A DNA stretch of 64,000 nucleotides from Phoebastria nigripes (GCA_035582835.1 JAYKAV010002792.1:422003-486002), one strand, 5' to 3'; numbered from the stretch's first letter, positions 24,684-38,608 are shown. Notes: generated from the letters alone by a model not told the origin. Program-made: numbers and translations.

Positions 24684-24820
24684 CATCAAGGCAGACAGAC
24701 AGTGTGGTTACTGGAGCTGAATCCCTTCAGAGTTCATCACTGATGTCACCGAACAAAGTAGATCTAAATACAGCTGGACCAGAAATAAGCTCCTCTCACC
24801 AGAGTAAAAGGAAGAGCATG
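24684..24820 (+). other. Candidate exon of an unknown gene (unproven)
   Basis: A pyrimidine-rich stretch ends in the acceptor-like CTCACGTCAG at 24683. An open segment of 137 bases follows, then the donor-like ATG/GTTAGTG at 24821. The frame stays open across the segment and gives a Ser/Gln/Lys-rich stretch with low predicted order (for example TDSVVTGAESLQSSS). If real it would enter in phase 1 and leave in phase 0. I do not recognise the protein. Exon-like segments arise by chance in long introns, and the T at donor position +3 is weaker than A or G. Confidence 0.22.
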
Positions 24821-27314
24821 GTTAGTGTGAGATTCTTGAAAACTGGAATGGTCTTGTCTTTTTCCCTTGATCTTGTTTAAAGAAGTCCCTAACTGCGACC
24901 CATTTCAAGAGGTCCTTCCACAGCTGAGGATGTGATGTGTCCTGAGTACACCCTCTCCTTCCCAATCAGGGAGTCTGCAACTGCCCTGTAAGTAGAGTCT
25001 TACCAGGATTTGANTTAAATGGATATATTAGTTTGAAATAAATGGCCTTTTTGTGTATTTANGCATTTTTAAGTTGTGGGGCTGTCTCATTAATTTGAGT
25101 AATGATCCAGAGCTGTGACTGAATCTGTTTTCTCTCTTGCACAACGAAGTAAGGCCAAAGGAGAGCTTGTGAGGAACCACAAAACCCAAGCAATGCCCTG
25201 ACCAGCTGCCTGGCTGCGGCCACCAGGCACTTTGCCCTTGCCTCTCCTATCCCTCCCTGAAAGTAACCTCGTCCTGCTGATTCAGATCAGTGCATGAAGC
25301 TTTTTCCTGCTAACTTTCCCCTATAATAGCATGTCCCATGTATTATTTCTTAGTAAAAATCTTTTCTTGTTATAATAAACATGAGAGTTGAGAATGTTTC
25401 TGTCATCTATTGTTAATCAGGTTTATCAAGAAGAATGATTATTAGGACATAACAAAGCAATATTTTGGCAGGTTTTGGATAACTATAGATAATTTGTATT
25501 TTGTAGTAATATGTAGTTAAATAACAAACAAAACTGGTACTAATAAGCATTAGGTTTCATGTTTTCAGTGCTTCCTTCTTGTATTAATGCTTCTTTAAGG
25601 ATGGGAAAAACAGAGGTTTGACATTATAGGCTAGTGGCTGATGTTACCAGAGGTGTTTTGCCATTACTGTTTTCTGGTACGCAGTCTGAGCTCTCTAATT
25701 TCTCTGTGTTTATCTGCTTTTTTTTTGCACATGCTTCGGAATGGAATGNTGTGGTGTCTAAAAGTAGTATTGCNGACTTTTGTAAATCATCATTGCCACC
25801 ATCATTTTTTCTTCTCTCTCTCTTTTGCTAAATATCAAGAAACGTCGAGTATGAAAAAGCAGTGTACTATTTCTACCATTTCAGTGATCTGATCACTAGA
25901 GGGCACTGCATACTGANAGTAACTCTTCGCTTTCCAATTTTCAAAGCTACGTGAGCATACAGCTCATTTGAAAACCTGCTCTGATTTCAGACTGGAGACT
26001 ATTAGCTCTATTTACCCTATCTATAGCAAGATATATTGGATTAGAATAGGAGAAAGAGTAAAAAAAACCAACCACTGAATAATAAGAAAAACACACTCTA
26101 TTATAGTAGTGACTACAGATATTAACAAAATTAAAAATGATTTAGTAGAGTGCTCTATTGGAAATATATCTTTAAGGCATATCATTTTTATTCAGAGGAT
26201 AGCCTAATACACACCATAACCTTGCAGCTGTATATTTCTATAATGCTGATACACATCTAAAAGCTATTATTTGCTGCTTGCTTGTTCCACTGCTTCCCCC
26301 CCNNNNNCCAAATCCAAACCTCCTAATTGGTTTTAAAAATGAAATCTCTTGGAAACTTCTGTGGACCTGCTAAAGTGTTTTGTAGTCTTACCTGACAGAG
26401 GTGGGAGTATGTGCTTTTACTCACACAGATTTGCTTGCCTTTTGTCAAGAAAAATGTGAGTTCAGAGGGCTTAGTAGCAGACAGATTGCCTAGGGAGTGT
26501 AAAAACTCCACATTTACCAGGAGAGGATTACAGACAGTACAGATCAGGAATGAAATATTACCAGGTAAAGTAATTCACTACTTATCAACTTTGGCCCATG
26601 GGACACCCTCTGAAATCATCCTCACATGCTTAGTTTGCCCTAACCTCTAGAATAAGGTCTCCAAACGTGTACTGAGGAGGAAGAGATGCTGTTCAATGTA
26701 ACTGGATGGTGTGCCCAATGTCATCTTGCAGCTACAAGCTTTCAGTTAGACAGGGTTGCCTTTCTGGGGACTTACCTAGCTTCAATTTAAGTAAGTAAAT
26801 TAAATAATTTTAAATAAGTTTTTTATCTCACTTTCATTAGAATTCTTGAAATGTAACACTTCATAGGAATTGTTAACAAAGGGATATGGATAAATGGAGG
26901 ACATAGCCTCCATCATTAGTAGGATGCTATTATAATGAATTAGCATCCTGGTAATTAAAAAAAAAAGAAAAAAGTCTTTCAGATGCGTGAACTTTTAAAT
27001 GCAATTTCAATGAAGATGTCTAGAACATTTCTATTGCTTGAAANACTGAACAGTAGGCAGTCTTAGTGCTTGCACTTTTTTTCTATTGCTATTCATTCTT
27101 CTGTAAGTGCAACTTTATTTTGTCCTTGAAAGTCATAAAATGTCATTCCTAGTATCAGCTGATGTCTTTTTATTCCTAATAGCCAAGAAAAAAAAGTCTG
27201 AATGCTGAAAAATGTTTTCATAATATTTATAAAAATATTATATTATTCTAATTACTGGAGTTACTGATTGTCTTATTATGGTATTTTTCCACTGTGACTT
27301 AAAAACCAGTGAGT
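24821..27314. other. Unique AT-rich non-coding DNA
   Basis: This part contains a second, weaker exon-like segment (26429-26564, see findings) and several single Ns. No repeat family is recognised. No gene can be supported. Confidence 0.5.
26303..26307. other. Assembly gap (5 N)
   Basis: Five unknown bases follow a C run. True length is unknown, so local spacing may be wrong. Confidence 0.95.
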
Positions 27315-27376
27315 TTATTTTTTTCCTCTTCTTTTCTTTTTCCTCTTCTCTTCTCTCCTCTCCTCTCACACACACA
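27315..27376. repeat. Pyrimidine-rich tract ending in (CA)n
   Basis: T- and TCTTC/CTCTC-rich DNA runs straight into ACACACACA. It is low complexity with no coding meaning. Confidence 0.75.
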
Positions 27377-27478
27377 AATGAGGATATTTAGGTCTATAGG
27401 TAAAGGTTCTATAAAACACCTCAGGTTTGTTGTGTTGGTTTGGATGTCTCATGAAAAACAGCCCATCTTGACAGATTT

Positions 27479-27867
27479 CACAGAATCACAGAATCATAGA
27501 AGTGGTTGAGGTGGGAAGGGACCTCTGGGTCCAACCCCCCTGCTCAAGCAGGGTCACCTAGAGCTGGTTGCCCAAGACCATGTCCAGGTGGCTTTTGAAT
27601 NTCTCCAAGGTGGGAGACTCCACAACCTCCCTGGGCAACCTGTGCCAGTGCTCGGTCACTCTCACAGTGAAAAAGAGTTTTCTGATGTTCAGAGGGAACT
27701 TCCTGTGTTTCAGTCCTGTCACTGGGCAGCACTGAGAAGGGCCTGGCACCATCCTCTTTGCACCCTCCTTCAGGTATTTGTGCACATTGATCAGATGTCT
27801 CTGAGAGCTTTCTCTTCTTCAGGCTGAACAGTCCCAGCTCTCTCAGCTTTTCCTCATAGGAGAGATG
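27479..27867 (-). mobile_element. CR1 LINE 3'-end copy, minus strand, 5'-truncated
   Basis: The plus strand begins CACAGAATCACAGAATCATA, the complement of the CR1 tail. The minus strand then encodes the ORF2 C-terminus: LRELGLFSLKKRKLS near 27840, KYLKEGAK near 27780, and [18 protein letters not shown] near 27630. A frameshift lies between about 27790 and 27800, and one N interrupts codon Xaa at 27601. The 5' truncation is at about 27867, just before the segment coding for the RT thumb, a usual length for CR1. It looks less decayed than the long copy at 10.8-13.4 kb. Confidence 0.93.
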
Positions 27868-30800
27868 ATTTGATACAGATGCTTCCAGAAATACTGCAAC
27901 GCCAATGTCTCTGCAGCTACAGCTTCTTGATCCAGGGGATTGTGGCAAAAACTAGAAAGAGCTTTTGCAAACAATAAGTAAAATCTGATTTTTTCTAAAA
28001 TTTCTTGACCAAAAAAAAAAAGAGTTCTGTTGAGTAGAGTTTAGATGAACTGGGAGAAAATCCATTTATTATTTTATTCTTGATCCCCTGCTAGGGGAGG
28101 TAAATATCATANAAGATATTGACATTTCAATTTATATTAGACTATGAACTAGTTCAGAGAAAAAGTAGAAGAAAACACATTGAACTGTGTCAGAATGCGG
28201 TCTCCAATTGAATCCTTTGTGTACATATTTTAAAAATGTCTGCCACCCTGTGCATTTTTAGTATACAGTGAGTAGAGTCTAACAAACAGCTCATATGCAA
28301 CAATAAACTAAGAACTGTGAGTGACTACTTTCCAGATCTGACATGCAAAGCTGGCATGAAGATGATGGAAGTTGTATCTGCCAACACATTAAATCTGTCA
28401 TAGATAAATCAGCAAATAGTATCACATGACTATTAGACTATTAAAGGTTGCAGCTTACTGTCAGTAAAAATGTAATTACAATTGTAATTGTAATTGCACA
28501 TCAGGTTTCTGAGACCTACTGTGTATCCAGATATGTTTTAAAGGTAATACATTCCTGTTTTAAGCATCGTTGTTATATTGCTGGTATTGTGTTATCTGGA
28601 CACACTTTTCTGCAGGGCATAAAACCGAGACTGGGAGGACTGTACAAAAATATACAGTTTTCCCAAACTGAATTGCTTTTTAGGATTATCATTGATACTA
28701 AATAACATATTGCTTCTAATATTTTTTTTGTTAGACAAGAGTGTATATACATATATATATACTCTAGACTATACATTCTGCACTCTACTTTTGAGAAGCA
28801 AGCACGTAATTATTATTGTTACTCATTACTCTGATTTATTGAATTATATCAAGGATGAGGCTAATGAACAATACTAACAATTAGAAAAATAAAATTCTTT
28901 TATAATTAAAACCTGTAAAAATTGTCTGGTTAGGTGATAGATAGGCCCAAATTTCGTAGGTTATTGAAGTGTGGGTGCATTATTGCTACTGATCTTGGTG
29001 TATTTATACAGCTTTAAGTGAATAGGCATAGACTTAACTGAACACATTAATAAGCTAGGACCTTTGTGAATAAACCTTTTTTTCCTCTGTAGGCAGGACT
29101 AGAGTCCTATTTTTTCGCAATATATGAGCGCAGGTGCAGTCCACAGCAACACACTCAGCTTATTTGAGCTATGCAGTTGGCTGCTACAGTTGTTCCCCTC
29201 TCCTTGGGGATATATAACTATAAAGCACATTGTCAGCTTTTGTTTTAAACAAGAAGCTCTAATCCTTTTCTTTGTGAAAAATAATCTTTAACCAGTAAAA
29301 TGTTGTAAGCCCAGTTACTAGGGTTGAGCTTCTTGCTCTAATGTGTCATTCTCTGAAGTGCAAGGCTTAGTCATGCTCCCTGAGACTCTTCAGAGCTCTT
29401 TTTGGGACACTGTCAAACTTTCACGGCATCTATTGATGTTGGAAAGGAGCATCAATTAACTTCACAGTTACAGGGAGTTTACAGTGTCTGGCAATAAGCC
29501 CACAAAAGTCTTTTTGTTTGCTAGCAGACTAATTTTTGATTGATTTGAAGCTTTACTGCTATCTATTGATGACTTGATATTCTCTCTGTNTGTTATATTA
29601 GTAATTTTCCTGTCTTAATTTCTCCCACTGTAAAGTGAGTGTAAAATCCTGTCTTATGTCCTGGACAGGATACTGAACAATCACTGTCACAGTAAAGTCA
29701 TTTTACTTTGTAGTTGGGACAGGCTAAGAAATCACGAGCCATACCTTTGGCTTTGATCTCATGTCCTTTAAAATACATCAGAATTTATTTCCAGTTCTAT
29801 GGACAAAACAGATACAACTATCTGAGATCCATTGCAGGAAATTAAGCATTGCAGTTGCACAGACTGAAGAAAATTCCTGACTTGATCAGATTCCTGTGTA
29901 TAATGAAAGGTGTGGGATAACTTAAAAAAATCCTACTGACACTCATTCGAGAAGGGGAAGGCAGCCCTTTGAATAGCCTTGAACAGTTGTATTAGCAAAG
30001 GTGATGGAAGTGAAAAATTTTCATTGAGGTCAGACTGCATGTGACAAACGTGATCTGTTTGTTATGAAACAGGAAAGGTAGATTAACATAGACATTGAGA
30101 GCTTTACCTTTAGCTCCTTACTTAAAAAGGTGTAACATTTAATGTAATATAACAGGTTTCTTAAAAAGTATTTTGGAACAAAATTTTGCTGTGGTGTTAT
30201 TGCTATGTGCACCTTCAAAATTTGTGTCTGTGTTTCCACATGCATCCAAAATCCAATGCAATTAATATAATAGACATATCAATCACATTGTTAGTTTGTG
30301 AGTCATCGTATTCATGCTTGTATTGAGTCTTTTCTTTTACACAGCTATTTTTGAGTTTTTCTACCTATCTCCTTTTTCCCTTTCTGTCCTTCCTATATCA
30401 CTGTCTCTTTTAATGCTTTATTGTTTTCACTGGTCCTCTTGTCTCCTTTTTTATTTTTGGTGTATCGTTTCAGGCCCTTCTAATGCTTTCTTTTCAAAAT
30501 ATATCACACATAGCTTTTCATTTGGCACAGGGAACTACTCAGAAGCCTGATGAAACGCTTGCTAATGCTTAGGATATGGCACACAAATACTGCCAAAGTC
30601 CATTTAGTTCTGCAAGGCTGTACTTAACAAATTCCCTTTTGTGGATTCTTCTTGAGACATTCAAATGTGTGAAGGTATAGTGGTCATTAGGGACAAGGGT
30701 CAGGCCAAGGTAGCACAGAATAACACCCTTCATATTTTTTGTCAAATCAAACAGATATTGAATAGCTCTAANTGTCCTTCATTCTCTTCTGTTTCTCTCC

Positions 30801-32604
30801 TTCAAGAGTCAAACTGAAATTTGAAGCTGGGAAATGGCATCTGATATTTGGTTAATCATATAGTATTACCAGAGAGTCCTCCTTTCTTAAAGTGAATAAA
30901 GCTAAGTTATAGAAACCAGTTCTGTAATGAAAAAATGGCAAACATAAAAGGGCGTTGCAGATAATGTGGATCTTGAAGACTGTTTATCCTTACTGGTTGA
31001 TCTTACAAATATGTAGCAATGCTAGGCTGGTTTTACTGACATCTATATTGCCATGCAATTTCTGAAGTACCAAAATTAAGGTGATATCAACAAAGCCCCT
31101 ATGTACATTACATATAGATAATCCAGGTGTGATAAACAAGAAAACATTAGCAAGACAACACTTCTGATGGCAGAAGATGGATGATGATATTGGCAGCCAT
31201 TTAAATAGTTGTAAAATGTGCCTATCAAACAGAATTGTTCCAGCCCTGGGACCATTTTACCTGCAAAAGTGGGCAAGTAAATCACATGAGACAGATCCCA
31301 TTGACTTTGCAGGAAAAGGAAAGACAAGCCTTTTTTATTGCTATTGATGTTCGCTCTTATTGACTAAGTGTTTGCCACAGACTCAAGTACCACTAGACAC
31401 ATAAATACAAGGAAAACCTTGTGTGTGTCCTTTATCTGACTGGGGGAAACAATTTGCAATTTACATCCAAGGGATCTGCAGTGTTCCTCCAACACGCAGA
31501 ACAGTTTGAGAAGAGTATGCTGAAAATTGGTTCAAATAATCCTACTGTCCTACAAAGTCCTTGCTGAGTTCAAAGAGAATGTTTTCCTTTATAGTGCTGA
31601 AGAAAACATTTGACACACTATCACTGTGATTTCAGTGCTTGAATTATCTCTGAACTTTGCTAAGTCACAGCCTGGTTTAGTTTGCTAATGTTATATTTTG
31701 TGAAGACGCTAGGGCATGGGGTCACCTTAAGAAAGACTGATGCAGGAATTCCCTTCCTCATGTCTTTTTGTGGGGAAAAACAGCCCTAATAAAAATTGTG
31801 CAATGGGAGAAGAAAATGAAAAAAATGTAACAGCCTGGGAGATTAAGAGGAGGAATCTTTCCGTATGATCAAGATACAACTCAAATTCCATTAAAGTAAT
31901 ATAACTCTCAGCTGTCACATCCCCCTCTAGAAACCACAGAGGAGCTCATGGTTCCAGAAGGGATAACAGACTTCAGCTGTTACATCTAACCAAGTTACTA
32001 ATTTAGCTCTGGAGGTAGAAATCTGTAATTTGTTAGCAGGGGTTCCCTGTCCAGACCTCTCAGGAGGGTCGTTACAGTGAGACCAATTGGGGATTGACTA
32101 ATAGCAAATAGAGAATACAGGCTTTTGGCCAGGACCACAGTTGAAGTTCTGGGAATAGAAAGTGTGTTCTTGAAATTAATAGCCAACTTAATTAATCATT
32201 ATTTTACATAGGCCTTAGCTTATTTCAAAAGGGCTTTACAAGTATAAACCTTTCCTGTGTTATCTGTAGTTAAGCAGTTATCTTATATTGCATGGGATAT
32301 AATATGGGAACTCACATATAATTTACATAAAAAGCTAAATTTTGGATTTTTTTTGTGATTTATTCATTGTCAAAGCTTAAGCACTTGAAAGAAATTAAAA
32401 CTGAAAAGAGATTCTAAGTCTGCTTTCATCTGCTGATGAAATATTGTANGCTTTATGATGGAATACAGTGAATCGTTACAAAGCATAATGTAAGTCAAGA
32501 TTTGTCAGCACTGTTAGGCAGCCAATACATGTCTTTTGGGTAATTAAAAATAAGTATAACATAACCTCAGCTACAGTAGTGCAATAAATGTGAGTAGATG
32601 ACTT
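27868..32604. other. Unique AT-rich non-coding DNA
   Basis: There is a short A run at about 28011-28022, a perfect 16-bp palindrome at 28474-28489, and a (TA)n run at about 28747-28761. No gene, RNA or transposon is recognised in this 4.7 kb. Open frames are under 90 codons. Confidence 0.55.
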
Positions 32605-32645
32605 CCCGTTTTTTTTTTTTTGGTTTTTTTTTGTTTTTTTTTAAT
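32605..32645. repeat. T-rich low-complexity tract
   Basis: T runs are broken by GG, G and AA. The 130-codon minus frame at 32567-32959 ends in poly-Lys because it reads into this tract. Confidence 0.75.
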
Positions 32646-35600
32646 TTGCACTGTTGGTGCAATAGGGATAATACTATAGCAAGAATAACTAGTCCAGTCA
32701 GGTCCAATTTTGTTAGGATCAGTAAAAACCATGGGTTACTGTGAGAAAAAGAACGTGCAGGTTTAGAACTAGGTGAGTTATCTGGGCTAAAGTGGTCTTC
32801 TCTTCTGCAGGGACACCTGGCAAGCGTGCCTTTGTGCTTAAAAAGAGAACGGGTGAATTTCAGAGGGAAAGTGATTTTGTTGCTGCAAGAATTACGAAGA
32901 CAAACTTTGAAATATGGATCTGTATCTACTCCTGCAAGGTGACACTCCATTGACTTCACTTGATACTTGCTTTACTGAGAGTTGGCCCAATAGATTTTAA
33001 TGCAGACTATGTAATAGAGAAAAAATTGCTTTCTGTGAAGCTGATGATATAATGTTGTTTTCAACAGATAGGATGAATTGAAACATTTTCTCTCTCCCTC
33101 CCTCTCTCTCTTTCTCTTTCCCTGCAAATATTTAAATGACNTTGGTCTTTGCAGTATTTGATCAGCTCATGGTTGCAAGTTAAGTGGCTATTCTTAAGTC
33201 GCTTTTATTTTTGTCAACCTGTTTGCTTGCCTATTGCTGGTAGGAGAGCCTTCTAATCATGCCATTCCAATCTGAAGAAAATCTATAAGAGGCATAAATA
33301 AGAGATGGCTCAAATCACCTTGTAGCTAGTGTTTGTCCCAAATAGAACAGTCTCTGAGGCATTTGTCATTATAACTAGAAAAGTTATGGCCCTAAGAGCA
33401 AAGGTCAGAGACTGTATATGCTTCTGCATTGCACATAACCATCATTTACAATCACACTGGAGTGTGAAACGGTAGTCAGATTTTGTTGGTTTCGTTTTAC
33501 TTGGCCTCTTCTCATTTAATAAAGTTTATGTACCAATACAAAGACTGCAATGAAACTTTCAGATTTCTCTTTTAAGTGATGGGTCACGATGCTGTTCTGC
33601 AAAGGTAGAATGTTCAATGATTTGCACTGTTCTGCCTTGGGGGGGGGCAGGCGGGAAAAGTGAAATAATAAAAATCCCAGGTTGTTAGACTGAGTTTTGT
33701 GAGCCTCCAGGTATGTCAATGTTTCACATTTAGCACACAGTTCCCAAAGAAAGATCTGTTAAATGTTCACCTGATAAAGTCAAAGAGGAGTAGATACTGA
33801 TTGAGCAAATGAGTTAGAGCAGCCTGGGGCTTGGGATTTAAGTGCTGTCATTCTGTGAGCTGTTTAAGCTAATGATGTTTGTGCAGGTAATTCTGGGCTT
33901 GACTCAGTATTCACTGAAGACAGTAGGAGCTCTTCTGTCAACTTCAGTGGCATTTTAAATAGGCTCATAACTGANACAGGGGAAAAAGCCAATTGGGGAG
34001 AAATAGTCTCCCCAGATGTCTTCATCGCTTACGTATGTGTGTGTGTTTATGTATGTAGAAATATGAGAAAAAAAAAAAAATCTGTCTTTATTGCTTGTAT
34101 GGAATCAGTTGCCTGATGCCCCAAAGAATATACATTATTCTTTCTTGCCCCTCCTTGCTTTTTTGGTGTGTAGAATTTTCACTAATCAGCAACAGCAAGT
34201 CTTAACACACTGAAACCAAATATATCCATGATTTTATTGGAATGTTTTCAGCATCATAGCAATGAGGATTTGTGGCTTCTTATGTGCATACATACCTGAG
34301 AAATCATAAAGGGGTTGCTCAGACCACTCCATTCTCACATAGGTTAATTAGGAGTCTGAATATATATGTAGAGATGGTACTTCCTGAAAGTTATTTTCTC
34401 AATCACATAACCACCTTTAGAAGACTTGTAACTGTACAGTACCTATTGCTTGGCAACTGAAAAACTTGACATAAATATTTGCATTTTAGACCTTAGCCAA
34501 TACTNGAATTTTACAGCCTGGCTTGTCACACCAGCAGAGCCATGGATTGAAATTAGCATAACCTTGAATGCTCCAGCTGGGCTTGTAACAGAGATTTACA
34601 AATACCATTTCAGCAAGCAGCTGCTAGAATCCCACCAAAGTTTTTCTAAAAACCCAAAAAGCTTAAATCCAACCCCCTTCCCCCAGTAACTCAGAGGATA
34701 CATGGTGAGATGACCTAACAACTCCCTTGAGAAGTGTGTTGAAAGGGAAAATTTTGTATTCTGATCAGGGTGGATACAGACCAAACAAATATTCTATGGG
34801 AGAAAACAAACTAATTAGGAATTTTGCAGCAGAAGAGCTACAGTACCTGGCAGACCCCTGCTATTGAACTGCATGATGCTTTGCCACATAGATCTTCCCC
34901 CTAATTGTGATGATTTATTTTTATTCAAGAGCAGTTAAACCTCATTGTTATGCTGCCTGCTCAGCACTGGCCTTGCCTGGAGACTGCTATGGCTTAAACC
35001 TCAAATATGTTAAACAAGAAATTGTAAATAGTGGCATGACACCTTGGCAGAACTAATGGGAATGTGAAAGAAGCATTATAGTTTAAAAATGGAAACTGTA
35101 AACATGAGAACAGGTAACCTCTGGAACAGAAAAATGTGTGGGAGAATGGAATCTGTGGGGTCAATTTGTTACCCCTTAATAATATAACAATGAAACCCAG
35201 AAAATCACATCCATTTGAAAATATTTGGAAGCTCTTTGTTCCCTTAATATCTCATTCTTCCTTTCAGTGATAGAAGAGAATTTTTTCCTGTGAGGCAAAA
35301 GAGCCCTCCTCCCCGCTCTCCCCAAAGCCACTTCAGGGAATAAATATAGCAAAGCCTTCTGATAAGTCCTACAAAGCCCTCACAAGCTTTGTATGTGCCT
35401 TGACTTTGCAAAGGGGTCAGCTAGTTATGCCTTCCATGGATTACAGCTCAATTAGTGCATGCAGATTTGTTGATGGTCTATCAAATTTCTCATCACTGCA
35501 ACAGCTTCACAATCAAAAAGATTACACATAGGACATCTTTATAATCTAACCTGGAATTTCAACTCATCTGGAGTGAGAAGGGATGACTAAATGTTTATTC

Positions 35601-38447
35601 ATGAGGGATGGTGTCAATGCAGATTGTGCAAAATTACAGAGCTTCTTTTGGGTGTTGCGGGTAGCCGTTATGTGGAAGGTACTTTATGACTAATCAAACT
35701 GTACCTCACATGTCAGAGCCGTCTCAAGCTCTCTCAGGACTAGCTAATGGAACTGGGGGGTAATGCTGTGACATCCTGTGAAAACCATCCCGCACCCAAA
35801 GGAGAAAGGTCTTCCAGGTGGGCAGGCTCCCGCTCTGGTTGTTACTTTAGTCTCGGTGTGTGACACAGTGCAGCTGAAGAAAGCAGGCTGATCCTTGACA
35901 CTGTCCTCACTCTTTAGGTGGCTGCAGAAAAGACCATCATTGCTTCTCCTCTGTCCTGTCTTATTAGTTTGTAGCTTGGATTTGAGGAAGGATGAGTTCG
36001 TGACACACGTGGAAAAGTTAACCTGAGATTGTGATGCCATAAAATTGCNTACAAAGCTATAGCTTTCTATTGTAGCAAGATTGTTGTAATGAGATATAAC
36101 TGTTAGGCACAAACTGTGATCCCTTACATGTAAAGACTGAGTCAAAATTATCCTGTGAATGTAATGACTATAATAAAGTACACATATATTTTACCAGAAA
36201 TATTGCAAACTACAGAAATGAGCAGTTCTTAGTTTNATATTAACACAAAAAACAGCCTTAGTGATATTGAAACAGGAAATAATCATTTGACATAGGTATG
36301 GGAGACCCTAATCTGCTTAAATATGACATTAAATTTGGGGATAGTCACACAGAAGGGAAAACAAAGATAGTAAATATCAAAAGAACTGTTAACCTACACA
36401 AGGAGAGTTGGAGGCGGTGATAAGAGGAAAAACAACACACACAAAAAAGAAAGTGTCCACAATGCTAAGTAAGCANGTGCTTGAGAGATTGAAAATGGTA
36501 CTCGAAAATAAAGAGAGAAGAATTAAAAAGACCAATATTAATGCATCAAGGGAAAAACATAAATAATCTGTGGTCAAAATGAAGCTTAGAAAAGTTTTAA
36601 ACATCAGATAAGAAGAGGACTGTTAAGACTAGGCAATGGAACAGAGAAGCAAAGGTGAAGACTGATGCTAAGATTTCACATGAGATTAGTACTATAGTTA
36701 GACATTTTTTAATTATGTGAGGTACAAGAAATTGTGAGACAACAAATATTTAATAAATGGCCAGCATTATTTATTCATAGAGGACAGAGCCAATGGAAAA
36801 GGAGAAAATATTAATTAATTTTTCATTTCAGGATTCCCAGTAGAGTATGTAGAACAGATGCTAAAGGCAAACTTTTTTTTTCTTGCATTGCAACTGGACT
36901 TTACCATAGACAGTTACAGTCATAGAAGAGAAGTAATACAAAAACCCGGGTAGAAGTCATACAAACTAATGCTCCAGGCCATAAAGCAATCTGTAATTCT
37001 AATTTTTCCTGCAAAGTAGGGATTATTTTATCAGTATTTATTTTGTAATAGTCCCATGTACAAACTTCTGAACAGACATTTGAGGTCTTTGTCCAAATAC
37101 CTTATTATCTCAGGATTTGTGATGTATCTTTGAGCCAGTGTTTCTGAACCTTTTTGGAATGAAGCTTGATTCCGCCATATCTTCTCCCCACCTCTTCCCA
37201 CTGGGTGCCGTTCCCTGATCTCTTCTCCAATCTGAACTTTTATCCCTCCCTCCCTCCTGGGGTTCTGCTGCTTCCTTCTTGCTTACCTTCATCCAGAAGC
37301 AAAAGCACCAAGAGGTTAAATAAAACCCACAAGCAATTTGCACCAGCCACTGTTATACATCATGCCTCACCTGTAATCTACTCCAGAGCATCCTTTACCA
37401 ACCTGTGTAGTGACATTGGCTAGAAGCTTTATTCAATAGGACAATATCACTGACTGATTTAAACTGGAAGCTGAACAAAATTGTGAGAAACCAAACTGTA
37501 TATTTATCACCATCTTGTCCAGAATTGAAGGTGAGAAAAAGATTGGAAAAATATTTTAGAGTTTTTTTAGAAGTTTTTCAGAAGTTTTAGAAGCTTCTGA
37601 AAATTAAAAAGGTAAATCTCATTATTTAAATAGATACCCAGCTGCAAGATACCCATCTGAAAATAGCAGTAGCTGGTGGAGTTGTTGGAAGCTTGGGAGC
37701 AAGTCCCAAGTATCATATGTCAAATATAGCATAGGTTTCCTCTCTAGGAATCAACTTTGCAGAACATAGGAACCGCTCAATATTCAAGTCTTTTGGATCC
37801 TGCTGCAGAGGATACAGACAACAAAGAAGTTAGATTTTTCACTTGCAGACTGCTTCCTGATGAATAGGAAGTACTTACATATGAACCACTGTTGAAATAT
37901 GTTTTGGAAATGATTCCCTTGATAGCAACAGTTTGAGAGCTGGTGAAAATTATGAGATAATAAATCAAAATAATTCTGCTATACAGAAAGTCAGAGAATC
38001 AACTGAAGCTCAGACAAACAGACATCAGTCACATTTCCAGAGTAGAAGATAGATCCCACCTATTTCAAAATTGTACCTTCTCCTCTTTGTTTGGGTTCAT
38101 TCCACTTGGTGGCATTCCACAAATGTCATCTGTGGCTAAAAATAGAGAGTTTGTGATGTTCATGGAGTCATTAATTGTGTAGACATCATCAATTACTGAT
38201 TATTCTCAGGCACAGGGGAAGAGGAAGAATTTATTCACTGGAGAAGTTAGATGTTCCACAAATTCTGATTTCAAATGACCAAAGCATCTTTTGTGCTGTT
38301 CTTAATGAAATAGTATCCATTTTATCTGGAACAATAAATTAAGCATTCACAATAATTCATTCATTATCAAAAGCACCAGAGCACTCTAGTATTTGGAGAT
38401 TTTTCTGGAATAATGGGTATGAAAAATTGACGAATTTGCTGCCTTAG
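32646..38447. other. Unique non-coding DNA
   Basis: This part holds a pyrimidine-rich run (about 33088-33122), a G run (about 33641-33648), a TG run (about 34036-34048) and an A run (34068-34080). About 35330-35680 has a more balanced base mix with homeodomain-like TCAATTAG (see findings). The 133-codon minus frame at 35744-36145 has no recognisable domain. No mobile element is seen. Confidence 0.5.
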
Positions 38448-38578
38448 TGTCGTGGTTTAACCCCAGTCAGCAACTAAGCAGCACACAGCCACTCTCTCAC
38501 CATCCCCTCCCCTGGTGGGATGGGGGAGAGAATCGGAAGAGCAAAAGTAAGAAAATTCATGGGTTGAGATAAGAACAG

Positions 38579-38584
38579 TTTAAT
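38579..38584 (-). terminator. LTR polyadenylation signal ATTAAA (minus strand)
   Basis: TTTAAT on the plus strand reads ATTAAA in the LTR direction, about 220 bases downstream of the TATA box. Confidence 0.5.
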
Positions 38585-38608
38585 ACTTGAAATAAAATAC
38601 AATAATAA

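Noticed and set aside
35744..36145. 133-codon minus-strand frame as a gene
   Set aside because: No domain, no flanking signals, one ambiguous base, and a length still plausible by chance in 64 kb.
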